A DNA stretch of 43,738 nucleotides from Ruminiclostridium sp. (GCA_017635675.1 JAGBLA010000083.1:1-43738), one strand, 5' to 3'. Shown: positions 1 through 8,430, counted from the first letter of the stretch. The notes: a model not told the origin generated them from the letters alone. Numbers and translations are program-made.

Positions 1-1179
1 AAAGAAAGAAGAAGAAAGAAAGAAGACGAGAAGAAGGAAGACGAGAAGAAAGAAGACGAAGACCTCTTAGAGAAGAAGGAGCTGCCGGTCAAGGAAATGG
101 CTATGGGAGTGTCTGCCGCCTATAACAATACCATAGGCGCGATCTCAAGCCTGTACGGTGCCAAGAAGTCCAAAAGCCGCAAGAACAAGACACGCGGAAG
201 AATAAAAGGCGCACAGCATATCATGAAGGCTGTGGGCGGTCTCGGCAGCGGCATCGGCGCTCTGCTCGGCTCAGGTAATGTCGGAAGAGCTAAAAAGCTT
301 GGTGTAGCGGGAGGTGCATTGTCGGCGGCATCGGGCGGTCTTAACGTTCTGAGCTCCGTACTCGGTATCATCGGTGACAAAAAGGCTAAGAAACAAGCAA
401 AGCAGATAGCCGATAAGGCAGGTTCGTTCTCTAAGGGCAAGTATGCGCTGAGCAACACCTCTGATGAAGTGAGAAAGGTAAGGAGTCTTAAATCAAAGGC
501 TGATCCTGAACGCTATGAAAAAGCCCTCAAGACAGCCAAGAAACGCCGCAGCACGGAAAAGGCGAACAAGCTCGCAATGGCTATCGCAGAGAAGTTCAAC
601 CGTCAGAAGAGCAAGGCTTCCACCAAGGGAATCGGTGATATCATCTCGGGTGCTTCGCAGATGGTTACCGGGATATTCTCTGCCGTCGGTATCGCAGGAA
701 GCGGTATTGTCAAAAATGTGATCGGGCCTATCATAAATAAGGGTGCGGAATTTGCCAAGAATGCTCTCGACAAGCGCGACAAGAAAAATGAGGAAAAGGA
801 AAAAGAGAATGATGCTTCAATGCGTATGGATAGCATTAAGGAGTACCTCGCGGGGAAGCGCGCCAAGATAAAGGCACAGGCAAAGAAGGCTTCCGGTTCT
901 TCAGACCTTTCGGAAGACGAGAAGAGCAGCCTTGCCGGTGAGCTTACCGATTCCGAGGCAGATAAGATAGCTCTCGCGAGACTCGGTGTCTCAATATCGG
1001 ATATGTCGGGAGACACGCCCGCTTCGGACGCGGAGATGATGGAAGGTTTCGAAAAGGTAATAATGAAACGCGCAAACAATATCCTGAGAGCTTACAACAA
1101 GGACGAGATGCTCGACGCGCTGATGCTGTCGCATGACGCGACAGCCGAAGATATCGCAGCGGCTCTCAAGGGTGAATAA
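1..1179 (+). CDS. C-terminal part of a Lys/Glu- and Gly-rich protein (5' end outside window)
   Basis: The reading frame is open from base 1, so the ATG at 97 is probably not the true start and the N-terminus lies outside the window. Bases 1-75 encode a low-complexity string of alternating Lys, Glu, Asp and Arg. Counting from the ATG at 97, residues 45-95 and 175-220 are Gly/Ala/Ile-rich and hydrophobic, separated by a strongly basic Lys/Arg-rich linker (about 95-170). The last 120 residues are charged and helical in appearance. I do not recognise a catalytic domain. It lies 5 bp before the regulator gene and co-directional with CIS sheath, tube and ATPase genes, so a role in the same system is likely. 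Large multidomain proteins with such tails occur in CIS loci, but the diagnostic N-terminal part is missing here. The reading frame is certain; the function is unknown. Confidence 0.75.
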   Translation, partial: KERRRKKEDEKKEDEKKEDEDLLEKKELPVKEMAMGVSAAYNNTIGAISSLYGAKKSKSRKNKTRGRIKGAQHIMKAVGGLGSGIGALLGSGNVGRAKKLGVAGGALSAASGGLNVLSSVLGIIGDKKAKKQAKQIADKAGSFSKGKYALSNTSDEVRKVRSLKSKADPERYEKALKTAKKRRSTEKANKLAMAIAEKFNRQKSKASTKGIGDIISGASQMVTGIFSAVGIAGSGIVKNVIGPIINKGAEFAKNALDKRDKKNEEKEKENDASMRMDSIKEYLAGKRAKIKAQAKKASGSSDLSEDEKSSLAGELTDSEADKIALARLGVSISDMSGDTPASDAEMMEGFEKVIMKRANNILRAYNKDEMLDALMLSHDATAEDIAAALKGE

Positions 1180-1184
1180 GCACT

Positions 1185-3317
1185 ATGTCTCTTAACAAAA
1201 CAGAAAACATACATATATCCGGCGTTCCCGGCGGCTTTGTCCGCAGGGAACGTCCCGGTATATCGGCTCCTCTCGGCGCGGTCGTGTGCTGTGCGGGCTA
1301 CGGCAAGAGCGCGTATCTCGCAGGGCTGGCGGAAGATACGCCGGGAAGCGTGCTTATCTGCCTTGCGGCTTATGATAACTGCCCGGAGCGCATTGCGGGG
1401 CTGCTCGGTGCGGGTGAGGGAGAGAGCGGATATGACGCTGTATGCCGTTTCATAGACAAAATGTCCGCTTACAACGGACTTGTTCTTGTTGACAATGCCG
1501 ATGCCGTGACGGAGAAAACGGCGTCGGCATTTATGGACTTACTTTGCCGGGCTGCTGTTTCCGGCAGGCTGCGGCTTATTGTGACCGGGAGGGAGATACC
1601 CGGCTTTATGCTGAAATATCTGATGAACGGCAGCGCAGCGCTGTACGGTGCTGATGATATGCGCTTCACACGCGCCGAGACCGCAGTATATCTTAAGCTT
1701 ATCGGGCGGGATTACAGCGACGTTTATCTCAATACCCTTTATTCGTTCACCGACGGCTGGTGCGCAGGTGTGTCGGAGCTCGCAAAGGCGGCACGCTCCG
1801 ACGAGGACATCGAAAAATGCGTAAGCCGCACGCTTATCGGCAGGTACATCGCGAGTGAGCTCCTTTCGGAGCTTGACAGCGACCTTGCCGATTATCTGAA
1901 GCTTATATCGTTCATCGGAGTGCCGGACGAGGAGTTTTCCGCGTCTGTTCTGCGTATCTCCGACAGTGCCGCAAAAGAGGACAGGCTGGTCGGGCTTGGC
2001 GTTATCTCCCGCGGAAACGACGGTATGCTGCGGCTTCCCGGGGTCATGCGTACAGTGCTCGCGGGAATGATGCCTTCAGAGAGAAAGCGCGGCATCATCG
2101 AACGTGCAGCGGCATACTATATCAAGGAAAAGCGTTTCGCCGAGGCGATAAAGCTGTTCGATGTCAGCGGCAACTCCGCCGCTGCCGAGCGTATCATAAA
2201 AAGCAACGGTGAGCGGTTCCTCGAAAACTATGAATTTGAGCTTATCGGCTACTGCGGCGATATAATCGAAAAGAACGGCGGCAGCAAAGACCCTGAGGTG
2301 CTCGGTATCCTCGCGCAGTATTACTACTACTGCGGCGAGCTGGCGAAAATGGAATCCGCCCTGAATATGGCTGACAGTATGTTCGGCAGAGAGAACCGTT
2401 ACAGCGTTTACAGGCGGCTGTACAACGGACTTATCCGCTATGAGGGCAACAAGGAGCTTTATACCGCGAATGTTCGGAGCGCCTGTGAATATCTCGAAGC
2501 CCATTCGCTTCCCATGCCGTTCCTGTATCAGAAGGAGCTTGATACCCTCGCGGTCATAAACAGCGAGGACGACGACAGCGGAAAGCTGCATATCCACCGG
2601 TTCGGGACACTGCGTCTCACGGTAGGTGACACAGAGATACAGTGCAAGAGCCGCAGGAGCATCGAGCTTATTGCGTATATGCTGGAGCGCGGCGGCAGAC
2701 CCGTTCCGCGTGAGGAACTGCTGAATATGCTTTGGAGCAGCGATATCCCCGCAAACGCCGTGGCTATGCTGCACAATGTGATATACGGGCTGCGGCGGGA
2801 GCTTTCGGCGTTCGGGCTCGAAAACGTGATGATCTACAAGAATAAATGCTATCTGCTGGATATGTCCATGATAGCCGAGGACGACAGGGAGATACTTGAG
2901 GTCTGCGAGGCTGTGGAGAACTCCGATAAGAAGAAGCTCGCGGCGCATGAGAACGTGCTTGAAAGCTACTGGGGAAGGTATCTCGGCACAAGCGACAGCC
3001 GCGGCTCGGACGAGCGCAGGGAATACTATGACCGCTGTTTCGTGAACGCCTGCGTCATGGCTGCGGAGATGTGCCGTGAGCGCGGCGACAGGGAACGGGA
3101 GCTTTTGTTCCTCACCAACGCGTCGGAGAAAGACCCGTACTCCGAGCAGATAGTCTGCGGTATAATGATGTGCTGTTTCGCTCTCGGAAAACCCGACAAG
3201 GCAAAGAAAAAATACGAGGATTACACGAAGCTTATCGACGAGGAGCTTGGAATAACGCCGAGCAAGTGGCTCAAAAACGAGTTCCTGTCGGGCTTTGCAA
3301 ACGACAGTGAGGGGTGA
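1185..3317 (+). CDS. STAND/SARP-type transcriptional regulator (MalT-like ATPase plus BTAD)
   Basis: Predicted 710-residue multidomain regulator. Residues 36-42 carry a P-loop of the MalT/LuxR-STAND kind (CAGYGKS), and a Walker B-like LVLVDNADA lies near residue 105. A helical middle part (about 170-460) resembles the arm and repeats of STAND ATPases. A winged-helix OmpR/SARP-type DNA-binding domain starts near 466 (HRFGTLRL) and is followed by a bacterial transcriptional activation domain (BTAD) to the end. Family knowledge: such proteins sense a ligand or partner with the ATPase/repeat part and activate nearby promoters. The gene sits between two putative CIS genes and only 7 bp before the ATPase start, so it probably controls this locus (inference). 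The start codon ATG 1185 has only a weak SD. The DNA-binding domain is central, not at the N-terminus as in classical SARPs. Confidence 0.85.
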   Translation: MSLNKTENIHISGVPGGFVRRERPGISAPLGAVVCCAGYGKSAYLAGLAEDTPGSVLICLAAYDNCPERIAGLLGAGEGESGYDAVCRFIDKMSAYNGLVLVDNADAVTEKTASAFMDLLCRAAVSGRLRLIVTGREIPGFMLKYLMNGSAALYGADDMRFTRAETAVYLKLIGRDYSDVYLNTLYSFTDGWCAGVSELAKAARSDEDIEKCVSRTLIGRYIASELLSELDSDLADYLKLISFIGVPDEEFSASVLRISDSAAKEDRLVGLGVISRGNDGMLRLPGVMRTVLAGMMPSERKRGIIERAAAYYIKEKRFAEAIKLFDVSGNSAAAERIIKSNGERFLENYEFELIGYCGDIIEKNGGSKDPEVLGILAQYYYYCGELAKMESALNMADSMFGRENRYSVYRRLYNGLIRYEGNKELYTANVRSACEYLEAHSLPMPFLYQKELDTLAVINSEDDDSGKLHIHRFGTLRLTVGDTEIQCKSRRSIELIAYMLERGGRPVPREELLNMLWSSDIPANAVAMLHNVIYGLRRELSAFGLENVMIYKNKCYLLDMSMIAEDDREILEVCEAVENSDKKKLAAHENVLESYWGRYLGTSDSRGSDERREYYDRCFVNACVMAAEMCRERGDRERELLFLTNASEKDPYSEQIVCGIMMCCFALGKPDKAKKKYEDYTKLIDEELGITPSKWLKNEFLSGFANDSEG

Positions 3318-3324
3318 GTTCGCC

Positions 3325-5238
3325 TTGTACAAGGAATATGAGCCGGCGTTCGGTGCTTTGACCGGATACCTTGAAGCGTTCGGAAAAAGCGGGTTTGACA
3401 GGGCTGCCGCCGAGAAGATATCGGGGCTGCTGTCTCAGCTCGAAAATACACCGCTGTCGGATATACTGCGGGGGCAGAGTGACACGGTAAGGTTCACGGC
3501 CGTCCTCGGGACGCTGGTGAATTTCAGCAGGAGGGCGGGGGAGCTGATAAGCTCACTTTTCGGCGTGAGAGCCGGCAGCATCACTCCCGAGGCTGTATGC
3601 GAGCTTTTTTTCGGGGTGTCGGATATTTTCCCGGTCACTTCGAGCCTTACGGAATACTCGGCGCTCGACAGGTTTTTCGACGGTGTCGTTCCGAGGTACA
3701 ATGCCGTTATGACGCTCAGACCCTTCGCGGCGAGGTTCATTGCCGACGGAGAAATAGACGATGACGCGTTCGCGGACATCAGGGCGGAGGACGCAGATCA
3801 CATTGCTCTCTCGGAGAATACCCGCGCGGAGAACGAGATAAGGGCAGTGCTGAACTCGGACGTCATCGACAGCAGGCGGATAATAGCGGTGTGCGGCGAG
3901 GAAGGCTCGGGACGCAGGACGTCTGTGGTGAGGGCGCTTGAAGACTGCGGCAGAGAATTTGCGGAGCTGCGCGCGGATATAAAGTATGACCGCGGAAGGA
4001 TAAAAGACCTCGCAACGAAGCTGATACTGCTGGACGCGATACCTGTAGCGGTGCGGGGAAACTCGGACGGGGATACATTCTCAAAGCTTGTGAGCGGTCT
4101 CGCGGAACAGGTCGGAACGGTCATTGCGGTGTGCGGCGAGGATACGACGGATCTCGGAACCGAAACCGAGACGGTCATAATAAGGATAGGCGCGCCCTCG
4201 ATCGATGAGCGCTACCATATCTGGGAAAGCAGCATCGCGGCTTATGACACCGATGATACGGTAAGCACAGAGGAGCTGGCGGGAGAATTCAGTTTCAACG
4301 TGGGCGGTATAAAGAAAGCGCTGCGGTACGCTGAGATGTTTTCCCCGGGCAGAACACTAAGCATGGCGGACATAAGAAACGGCTCCTGCCGCTCCATAAA
4401 TTCCGACATGGGCAGTAAGGCTGTGAAGATAAACTGTGTTTACGGGTGGGACGATATCGTGCTTCCCGAGCACAGCAAAAAGCTGATGCGGACTGCCTGT
4501 GACCAGGTGAAGTACCGGCATAAGGTTTACGATACATGGGGATTTTCAAGTAAGATAGCCTACGGAAAGAGCGTGTCGATGATATTCACAGGTCCTCCCG
4601 GAACCGGAAAGACCATGGCGGCGCAGATAATTGCGGCTGAGCTCGGACTTGATATCTACCGCATAAGCCTCGCGAACGTTGTGAGCAAGTACATCGGTGA
4701 GACGGAAAAGAACCTTGACGAGATATTTGAGAAGGCAAAGAAAAGCAAGGTGGTGCTGTTCTTTGATGAGGCTGATGTGCTGTTTTCAAAGCGCACCGAG
4801 GTCAAGGACTCAAACGACAAGTACAGCAACATGGAGTCGGCGTTTCTGCTTCAGAAGATAGAGGAATACAGCGGCATCGTAATTCTCGCGACGAACCTTG
4901 TGCAGAATTTCGATGAAGCCTTCAAGCGCCGCATGAAGCTTATGATAGACTTCCCGTTTCCGGATGCCGCGAGACGGGCTGAGATGTGGAAACGGGCGCT
5001 GCCGGATAAGCTGCCGCTGGACAGCATAGACTTCGACTACCTGGTGAACAGCTTTGAGCTTTCAGGCAGCAACATAAAGAATATCGCCCTGCACAGCGCG
5101 TTCCTGGCGGCTGCCGACGGAAGCAGAGCCGTGACCATGAAACATATAATCGCCGCTCTCAGAAACGAATACTCCAAGAGCGGGAAGGCGTTCACAAGAG
5201 CCGAGGCGGGCGAGTATTTCTACTATATCGACGAGTGA
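3325..5238 (+). CDS. CIS-type AAA+ ATPase with degenerate first AAA module
   Basis: Predicted 637-residue ATPase. The C-terminal AAA module is complete: Walker A GPPGTGKT near residue 423, Walker B LFFDEAD near 477, sensor-1 ILATN and an Arg-finger-like FKRRM. This resembles the membrane-independent AAA+ ATPases that accompany extracellular contractile injection systems (Afp15/PVC15 type), whose exact role in assembly is debated. Around residue 186 there is a second, degenerate P-loop, GEEGSGRRTS, in which the expected Lys is Arg, suggesting an inactive AAA-like module. An in-frame TTG at 3295 exists, but the purine-rich GAGGGG at 3309-3314 points to the TTG at 3325. The frame ends at TGA 5236-5238, just before the next gene. 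Low-bias codon use (many ATA and AGG codons) contrasts with the sheath gene. Confidence 0.88.
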   Translation: MYKEYEPAFGALTGYLEAFGKSGFDRAAAEKISGLLSQLENTPLSDILRGQSDTVRFTAVLGTLVNFSRRAGELISSLFGVRAGSITPEAVCELFFGVSDIFPVTSSLTEYSALDRFFDGVVPRYNAVMTLRPFAARFIADGEIDDDAFADIRAEDADHIALSENTRAENEIRAVLNSDVIDSRRIIAVCGEEGSGRRTSVVRALEDCGREFAELRADIKYDRGRIKDLATKLILLDAIPVAVRGNSDGDTFSKLVSGLAEQVGTVIAVCGEDTTDLGTETETVIIRIGAPSIDERYHIWESSIAAYDTDDTVSTEELAGEFSFNVGGIKKALRYAEMFSPGRTLSMADIRNGSCRSINSDMGSKAVKINCVYGWDDIVLPEHSKKLMRTACDQVKYRHKVYDTWGFSSKIAYGKSVSMIFTGPPGTGKTMAAQIIAAELGLDIYRISLANVVSKYIGETEKNLDEIFEKAKKSKVVLFFDEADVLFSKRTEVKDSNDKYSNMESAFLLQKIEEYSGIVILATNLVQNFDEAFKRRMKLMIDFPFPDAARRAEMWKRALPDKLPLDSIDFDYLVNSFELSGSNIKNIALHSAFLAAADGSRAVTMKHIIAALRNEYSKSGKAFTRAEAGEYFYYIDE

Positions 5239-5246
5239 GGTGCGGT

Positions 5247-6053
5247 ATGTCGGTATTTGATGATTACGATAACTACGATAAAAAAATGGATCTGTCCGAG
5301 GGCATAGAGCACGTCCGCGAGAGTGAAATGAAGGACAAGAAGGCACCCGAGGGGTATATACCTAACCCGCAGGACGAAAAGTATTATGAAGTCATGGGGA
5401 TAAAGAACTCCTTCGACAACGTTTCCGTGGGCGCCGACAAGTACGGGCAGATGCTTATTTCGGTCAATACGACAAAGGAGCCGGGCGAGGCTACCCTCGA
5501 CAGCGATAAGAAGTTCATGAAGAGCCAGCGCCGCAAGAAAAAGTTCGGAGGTTTCGGAGACTTCTATACCAACCTGTTCGCGGACAGGCACGGGGCTTTC
5601 GCGTTCCGCGCCGACCGCAACATATCCGATATACGCATGATGCGGGAAATGGAGATAATGGCGAAAAAACGCGTCACCAAGGGACAGCGGGATGCGTTCC
5701 CGCTCATGCGGCTGGATGAGGACAAGGAGGAGCTGTCGGAGCTTCGCAGCATGAGCGGGTCGCAGAATGAGAATTACGAGGAGCGCCGCGAGCTCGAGCG
5801 GAAAGTTCTCAAGGAGACCGAGTACCGCGACCGTTTTATGGCAAGACTTCGCAAGGCGCGCAGAAAGACCTATGACAAGCGCGGCGAGGAGCAGCTTGAG
5901 GAAGATATCTTAAAGGAGACCTTCGCTGCCGAGGATGCCGAAGATGACACCGCTGATGACGAAACGGGTGACATTCTTGACGACATCATAGAAGATGTAC
6001 AAGATATCGACGAATTTGATGAAATTTCGGGTCAAAATGACGAGGAATTATAG
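5247..6053 (+). CDS. Unrecognised charged protein of the CIS locus
   Basis: Predicted 268-residue soluble protein without signal peptide or membrane segment. The N-terminal third is acidic and Tyr/Asp-rich. The middle (about 85-110) has a basic patch followed by Gly/Phe-rich FGGFGDFYTNLF. Residues 120-220 are dense in Arg, Lys and Glu and look helical or coiled-coil. The last 45 residues are almost entirely Asp/Glu with Ile/Leu. I recognise no family. ATG 5247 is preferred over GTG 5235 because GAGTGAGG lies just upstream. It is the last gene before the sheath leader and follows the ATPase by 8 bp, so it is probably co-transcribed with it. It could be an adaptor, chaperone or cargo-like component of the CIS; this rests on position only. 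Confidence 0.7.
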   Translation: MSVFDDYDNYDKKMDLSEGIEHVRESEMKDKKAPEGYIPNPQDEKYYEVMGIKNSFDNVSVGADKYGQMLISVNTTKEPGEATLDSDKKFMKSQRRKKKFGGFGDFYTNLFADRHGAFAFRADRNISDIRMMREMEIMAKKRVTKGQRDAFPLMRLDEDKEELSELRSMSGSQNENYEERRELERKVLKETEYRDRFMARLRKARRKTYDKRGEEQLEEDILKETFAAEDAEDDTADDETGDILDDIIEDVQDIDEFDEISGQNDEEL

Positions 6054-6060
6054 TTTGGGT

Positions 6061-6091
6061 TATAATTTTGGTTATAATGATCGGGTATAAT
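6061..6091 (+). promoter_or_regulatory. Three tandem TATAAT boxes upstream of sheath gene
   Basis: Perfect TATAAT hexamers occur at 6061-6066, 6073-6078 and 6086-6091, spaced 12 and 13 bp inside a direct repeat (GGTTATAA-like). No strong TTGACA lies at 17 bp from any of them; the closest is ATGACG at 6037-6042 for the first box. This is likely the promoter region of the sheath-tube unit, possibly needing an activator such as the SARP-like regulator. Confidence 0.55.
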
Positions 6092-6151
6092 AAAGAAGTA
6101 ATCCAACCGTATGTCCGGCGCGTTCAGATTTTGCGCGGACAGCGATCTATG

Positions 6152-6188
6152 AAAGGGGGAACGGTTTTTATCCGCAGGACGGATAAAA
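6152..6188 (+). promoter_or_regulatory. Leader with SD followed by hairpin before sheath start
   Basis: A strong SD (AAAGGGGGA, 6152-6160) lies 37 nt before the sheath ATG at 6198, too far for normal initiation. Between them is a perfect 9-bp inverted repeat: left arm TTTTATCCG 6166-6174, loop 6175-6179, right arm CGGATAAAA 6180-6188. Folding would shorten the effective SD-start spacing to about 14 nt. No ATG, GTG or TTG in the sheath frame lies between the SD and 6198. Confidence 0.6.
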
Positions 6189-6197
6189 GCGAAACTT

Positions 6198-7901
6198 ATG
6201 GCAGAATATTTATCTCCCGGTGTTTATGTCGAGGAGTTTGAGTCGGGCGGAAAGCCTATGGAGGGTGTTGGTACCAGCACCGCCGGCTTCGTCGGACTCG
6301 CAGAAAAGGGCCCGGTAGGCGGCGTTCCGCAGCTCGTTACCAACTTTGCCGACTTCAGAAGAAAGTACGGCGGATTTCTTTCCGAGAACGAGTTTGGCGA
6401 GTATCGCTTCCTCGCTTACGCGGTAGAGCATTTCTTCATCAACGGCGGTACACGCGCGTTCATTTCGAGAGTTGCTCCCTCCAGCGCTAAGTGCTCAACA
6501 GCTAAGGTAGGCGACCTTGAGTTCACAGCTAAGAACCCCGGTCTCTGGGGTGACAGCATCGGTCTTAAGATCACTCCCTCCTCCAAGGCTAAGACCCAGG
6601 CTTTCGAGAAACTCGACAGCAAGAAGTACAGAGTAAAGAGCGGCGCAGGCTTCGCACCGGGCGATATCGTTGCATTCAGTGACGGCGATACTATCGAATA
6701 CAACAAGGTTGAGAAGAACCAGGATAACGTTATCACTTTCGTGAACGATTTCTCCGGTGATATCACAGACAACAACCTTCTTCCCGTTAAGGTGATCACT
6801 ACCTGTGAGATCACAATGGAGATCAGATACGATGATACAACAGAGATCTATGAGAACCTCTCGTTCAACATCGAGTCTCCTAACTACATCTCCAAGAAGA
6901 CCGCAAAGTCTGAGCTCGTAAGCATCGAATACACCGGCGCTAACGAGATCGGTTATCCTTTCGGCACACTTTGCACAGAGGACGAGACAGTAGTTACCGC
7001 TGAATTCAAGGGCGGCAGCAACGGTTCCGCATCCGACCTGTCCGCAGGTGACTTCATCGGCGAGAACAAGGGCGCAGGCAACAGAACCGGTATCCAGTCC
7101 TTCCTCGATAACGATGTGGTTTCTATCATGGCTGTTCCGGGTATCACAGATCCTAACGTACAGCTTACTCTCGTTGCACACTGCGAGAACCTCGCAAGCA
7201 GATTTGCAGTCCTCGATGTTCCGAGAAGTGCAAAGAAGGTAGATGAGATCAGCGCTCACAGAGATATCTTCTCTTCCAGCTATGCAGCTCTCTATCATCC
7301 GTGGCTCACAGTATTCGATCCGCTCGATAAGAAGAATATCGCTATCCCGCCGTCAGGTTCTATCATGGGTATCTACGCAAGAAGCGATAACTCCAGAGGC
7401 GTACATAAGGCTCCTGCAAACGAAGTAGTAAGAGCTTGCGTGGGTCTTGATACACAGTTCAATAAGGGTGAGCAGGATATCCTCAACCCGAAGGGCGTAA
7501 ACCTTATCCGTGCATTCCCGGGTCAGGGCATCAGAGTATGGGGTGCCAGAACTGTATCCAGCGATCCGAGCTGGAAGTATGTCAACGTTCGCCGTCTGTT
7601 CATCTTCCTTGAGGAGACTATCAAGGCGAATACCAACTGGGCTGTATTTGAGCCTAACGATGAAGCACTCTGGACAAGAGTACACAGAACTATCAGCGTA
7701 TTCCTGAACGGAATGTGGAGAAACGGCTCCCTTGCCGGATCATCGGCTGATGAGGCATTCTTTGTAAACATCGGAAGAAGTACAATGAGCCAGGATGATA
7801 TTGATAACGGCCGCCTTGTTTGCGTAATAGGCGTTGCACCCGTTAAGCCTGCCGAATTTGTAATCTTCAGAATCACTCAGAAGACCGGCGATGCTGAATA
7901 A
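6198..7901 (+). CDS. Contractile tail sheath protein (CIS)
   Basis: Predicted 567-residue sheath subunit that forms the contractile outer tube around the inner tube. The N-terminus has the sheath hallmark YLSPGVYVEEF followed by GTSTAGFVGLAEKGP. The C-terminal third carries the conserved core (NPKGVNLIRAFPGQG, IRVWGARTVS and GRSTMSQDDI). Residues 100-290 are a variable, probably surface-exposed insertion. The length is normal for phage and CIS sheaths. Codon use is strongly biased (ATC for Ile, AGA for Arg, many GCT and GTT), unlike the two large genes upstream, which fits a structural protein made in hundreds of copies. It is followed after 21 bp by the tube gene. Only one sheath gene is present here, whereas Afp and PVC loci carry several. 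Confidence 0.96.
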   Translation: MAEYLSPGVYVEEFESGGKPMEGVGTSTAGFVGLAEKGPVGGVPQLVTNFADFRRKYGGFLSENEFGEYRFLAYAVEHFFINGGTRAFISRVAPSSAKCSTAKVGDLEFTAKNPGLWGDSIGLKITPSSKAKTQAFEKLDSKKYRVKSGAGFAPGDIVAFSDGDTIEYNKVEKNQDNVITFVNDFSGDITDNNLLPVKVITTCEITMEIRYDDTTEIYENLSFNIESPNYISKKTAKSELVSIEYTGANEIGYPFGTLCTEDETVVTAEFKGGSNGSASDLSAGDFIGENKGAGNRTGIQSFLDNDVVSIMAVPGITDPNVQLTLVAHCENLASRFAVLDVPRSAKKVDEISAHRDIFSSSYAALYHPWLTVFDPLDKKNIAIPPSGSIMGIYARSDNSRGVHKAPANEVVRACVGLDTQFNKGEQDILNPKGVNLIRAFPGQGIRVWGARTVSSDPSWKYVNVRRLFIFLEETIKANTNWAVFEPNDEALWTRVHRTISVFLNGMWRNGSLAGSSADEAFFVNIGRSTMSQDDIDNGRLVCVIGVAPVKPAEFVIFRITQKTGDAE

Positions 7902-7922
7902 TTTTAAGGGGGTTAGAATAAT

Positions 7923-8345
7923 ATGATTTATCCACATACACGGTTTAGGTATAAGGTCGAAATAGACGGTATCGAGGCCGGCGGATTTTCCGAGGCTACC
8001 GGATTTGACGCGTCGATAGATGTTGTTGAGTACAGAGAAGGCGATATGGAAACTACACCTTCTAAGGTACCGGGACTCAAGAGATACGGTAATATCACTC
8101 TCAGACAGGGTCTTGTAGATTCCACTGCGATCTACGACTGGATGATCACAGGCGTGAACGGTGCTGTTGACAGAAAGACAATCACCATAACGCTGCTCGA
8201 TGAGGAAGAATCTCCTGCAGCATCGTGGCAGGTCATCAACGCTTGGCCTATGAGATACACCGCTCCCGATTTCAATGCGACAGCTTCGGAAGTTGCTATT
8301 GAGTCGATCGAGATCGCCCACGAGGGTATGACAAGGGTTTCATAA
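7923..8345 (+). CDS. Inner tube protein (T4 gp19 / Hcp-like family of CIS)
   Basis: Predicted 140-residue tube subunit that stacks as hexamers to form the needle inside the sheath. The pattern matches phage tail tube (gp19-like) and CIS tube proteins: RYKVEIDGIEAGGFSEATGF at the N-terminus, then YREGDMETTPSKVPGLKRYGNITLRQG with T/L positions split by Gly/Pro as in the two-sheet fold, and a C-terminal EIAHEGM strand. Length matches the family (about 140-150). A good SD (AAGGGGGTTAG) lies 6-16 nt before ATG 7923. It is almost certainly translated from the same mRNA as the sheath. A hairpin just downstream ends the unit or weakens its continuation. Confidence 0.95.
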   Translation: MIYPHTRFRYKVEIDGIEAGGFSEATGFDASIDVVEYREGDMETTPSKVPGLKRYGNITLRQGLVDSTAIYDWMITGVNGAVDRKTITITLLDEEESPAASWQVINAWPMRYTAPDFNATASEVAIESIEIAHEGMTRVS

Positions 8346-8359
8346 ACTATATGCTGAGC

Positions 8360-8389
8360 AATAAGACCGTTCTTCCGAGCGGTCTTATT
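8360..8389 (+). terminator. Terminator-like hairpin after the tube gene
   Basis: A 10-bp perfect stem (AATAAGACCG 8360-8369 with CGGTCTTATT 8380-8389) and a 10-nt loop begin 15 bp after the tube stop. The T-tract is poor, so it may be a partial terminator or an mRNA-stabilising end with read-through into the SH3b gene. Confidence 0.6.
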
Positions 8390-8430
8390 GTGTAACACCC
8401 CTTGAAAATCTATAAAAAGGAGTAACAGAT

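Noticed and set aside
2076-3332. Long open frame on the - strand under the regulator gene (418 codons)
   Set aside because: It is antisense to a gene with clear domains, has no family features, and long antisense frames are expected in this GC-rich codon pattern.
6149-6241. Possible 30-codon leader ORF starting at ATG 6149 overlapping the sheath start
   Set aside because: It has no SD of its own and its first codons are the SD of the sheath leader; a regulatory peptide cannot be supported.
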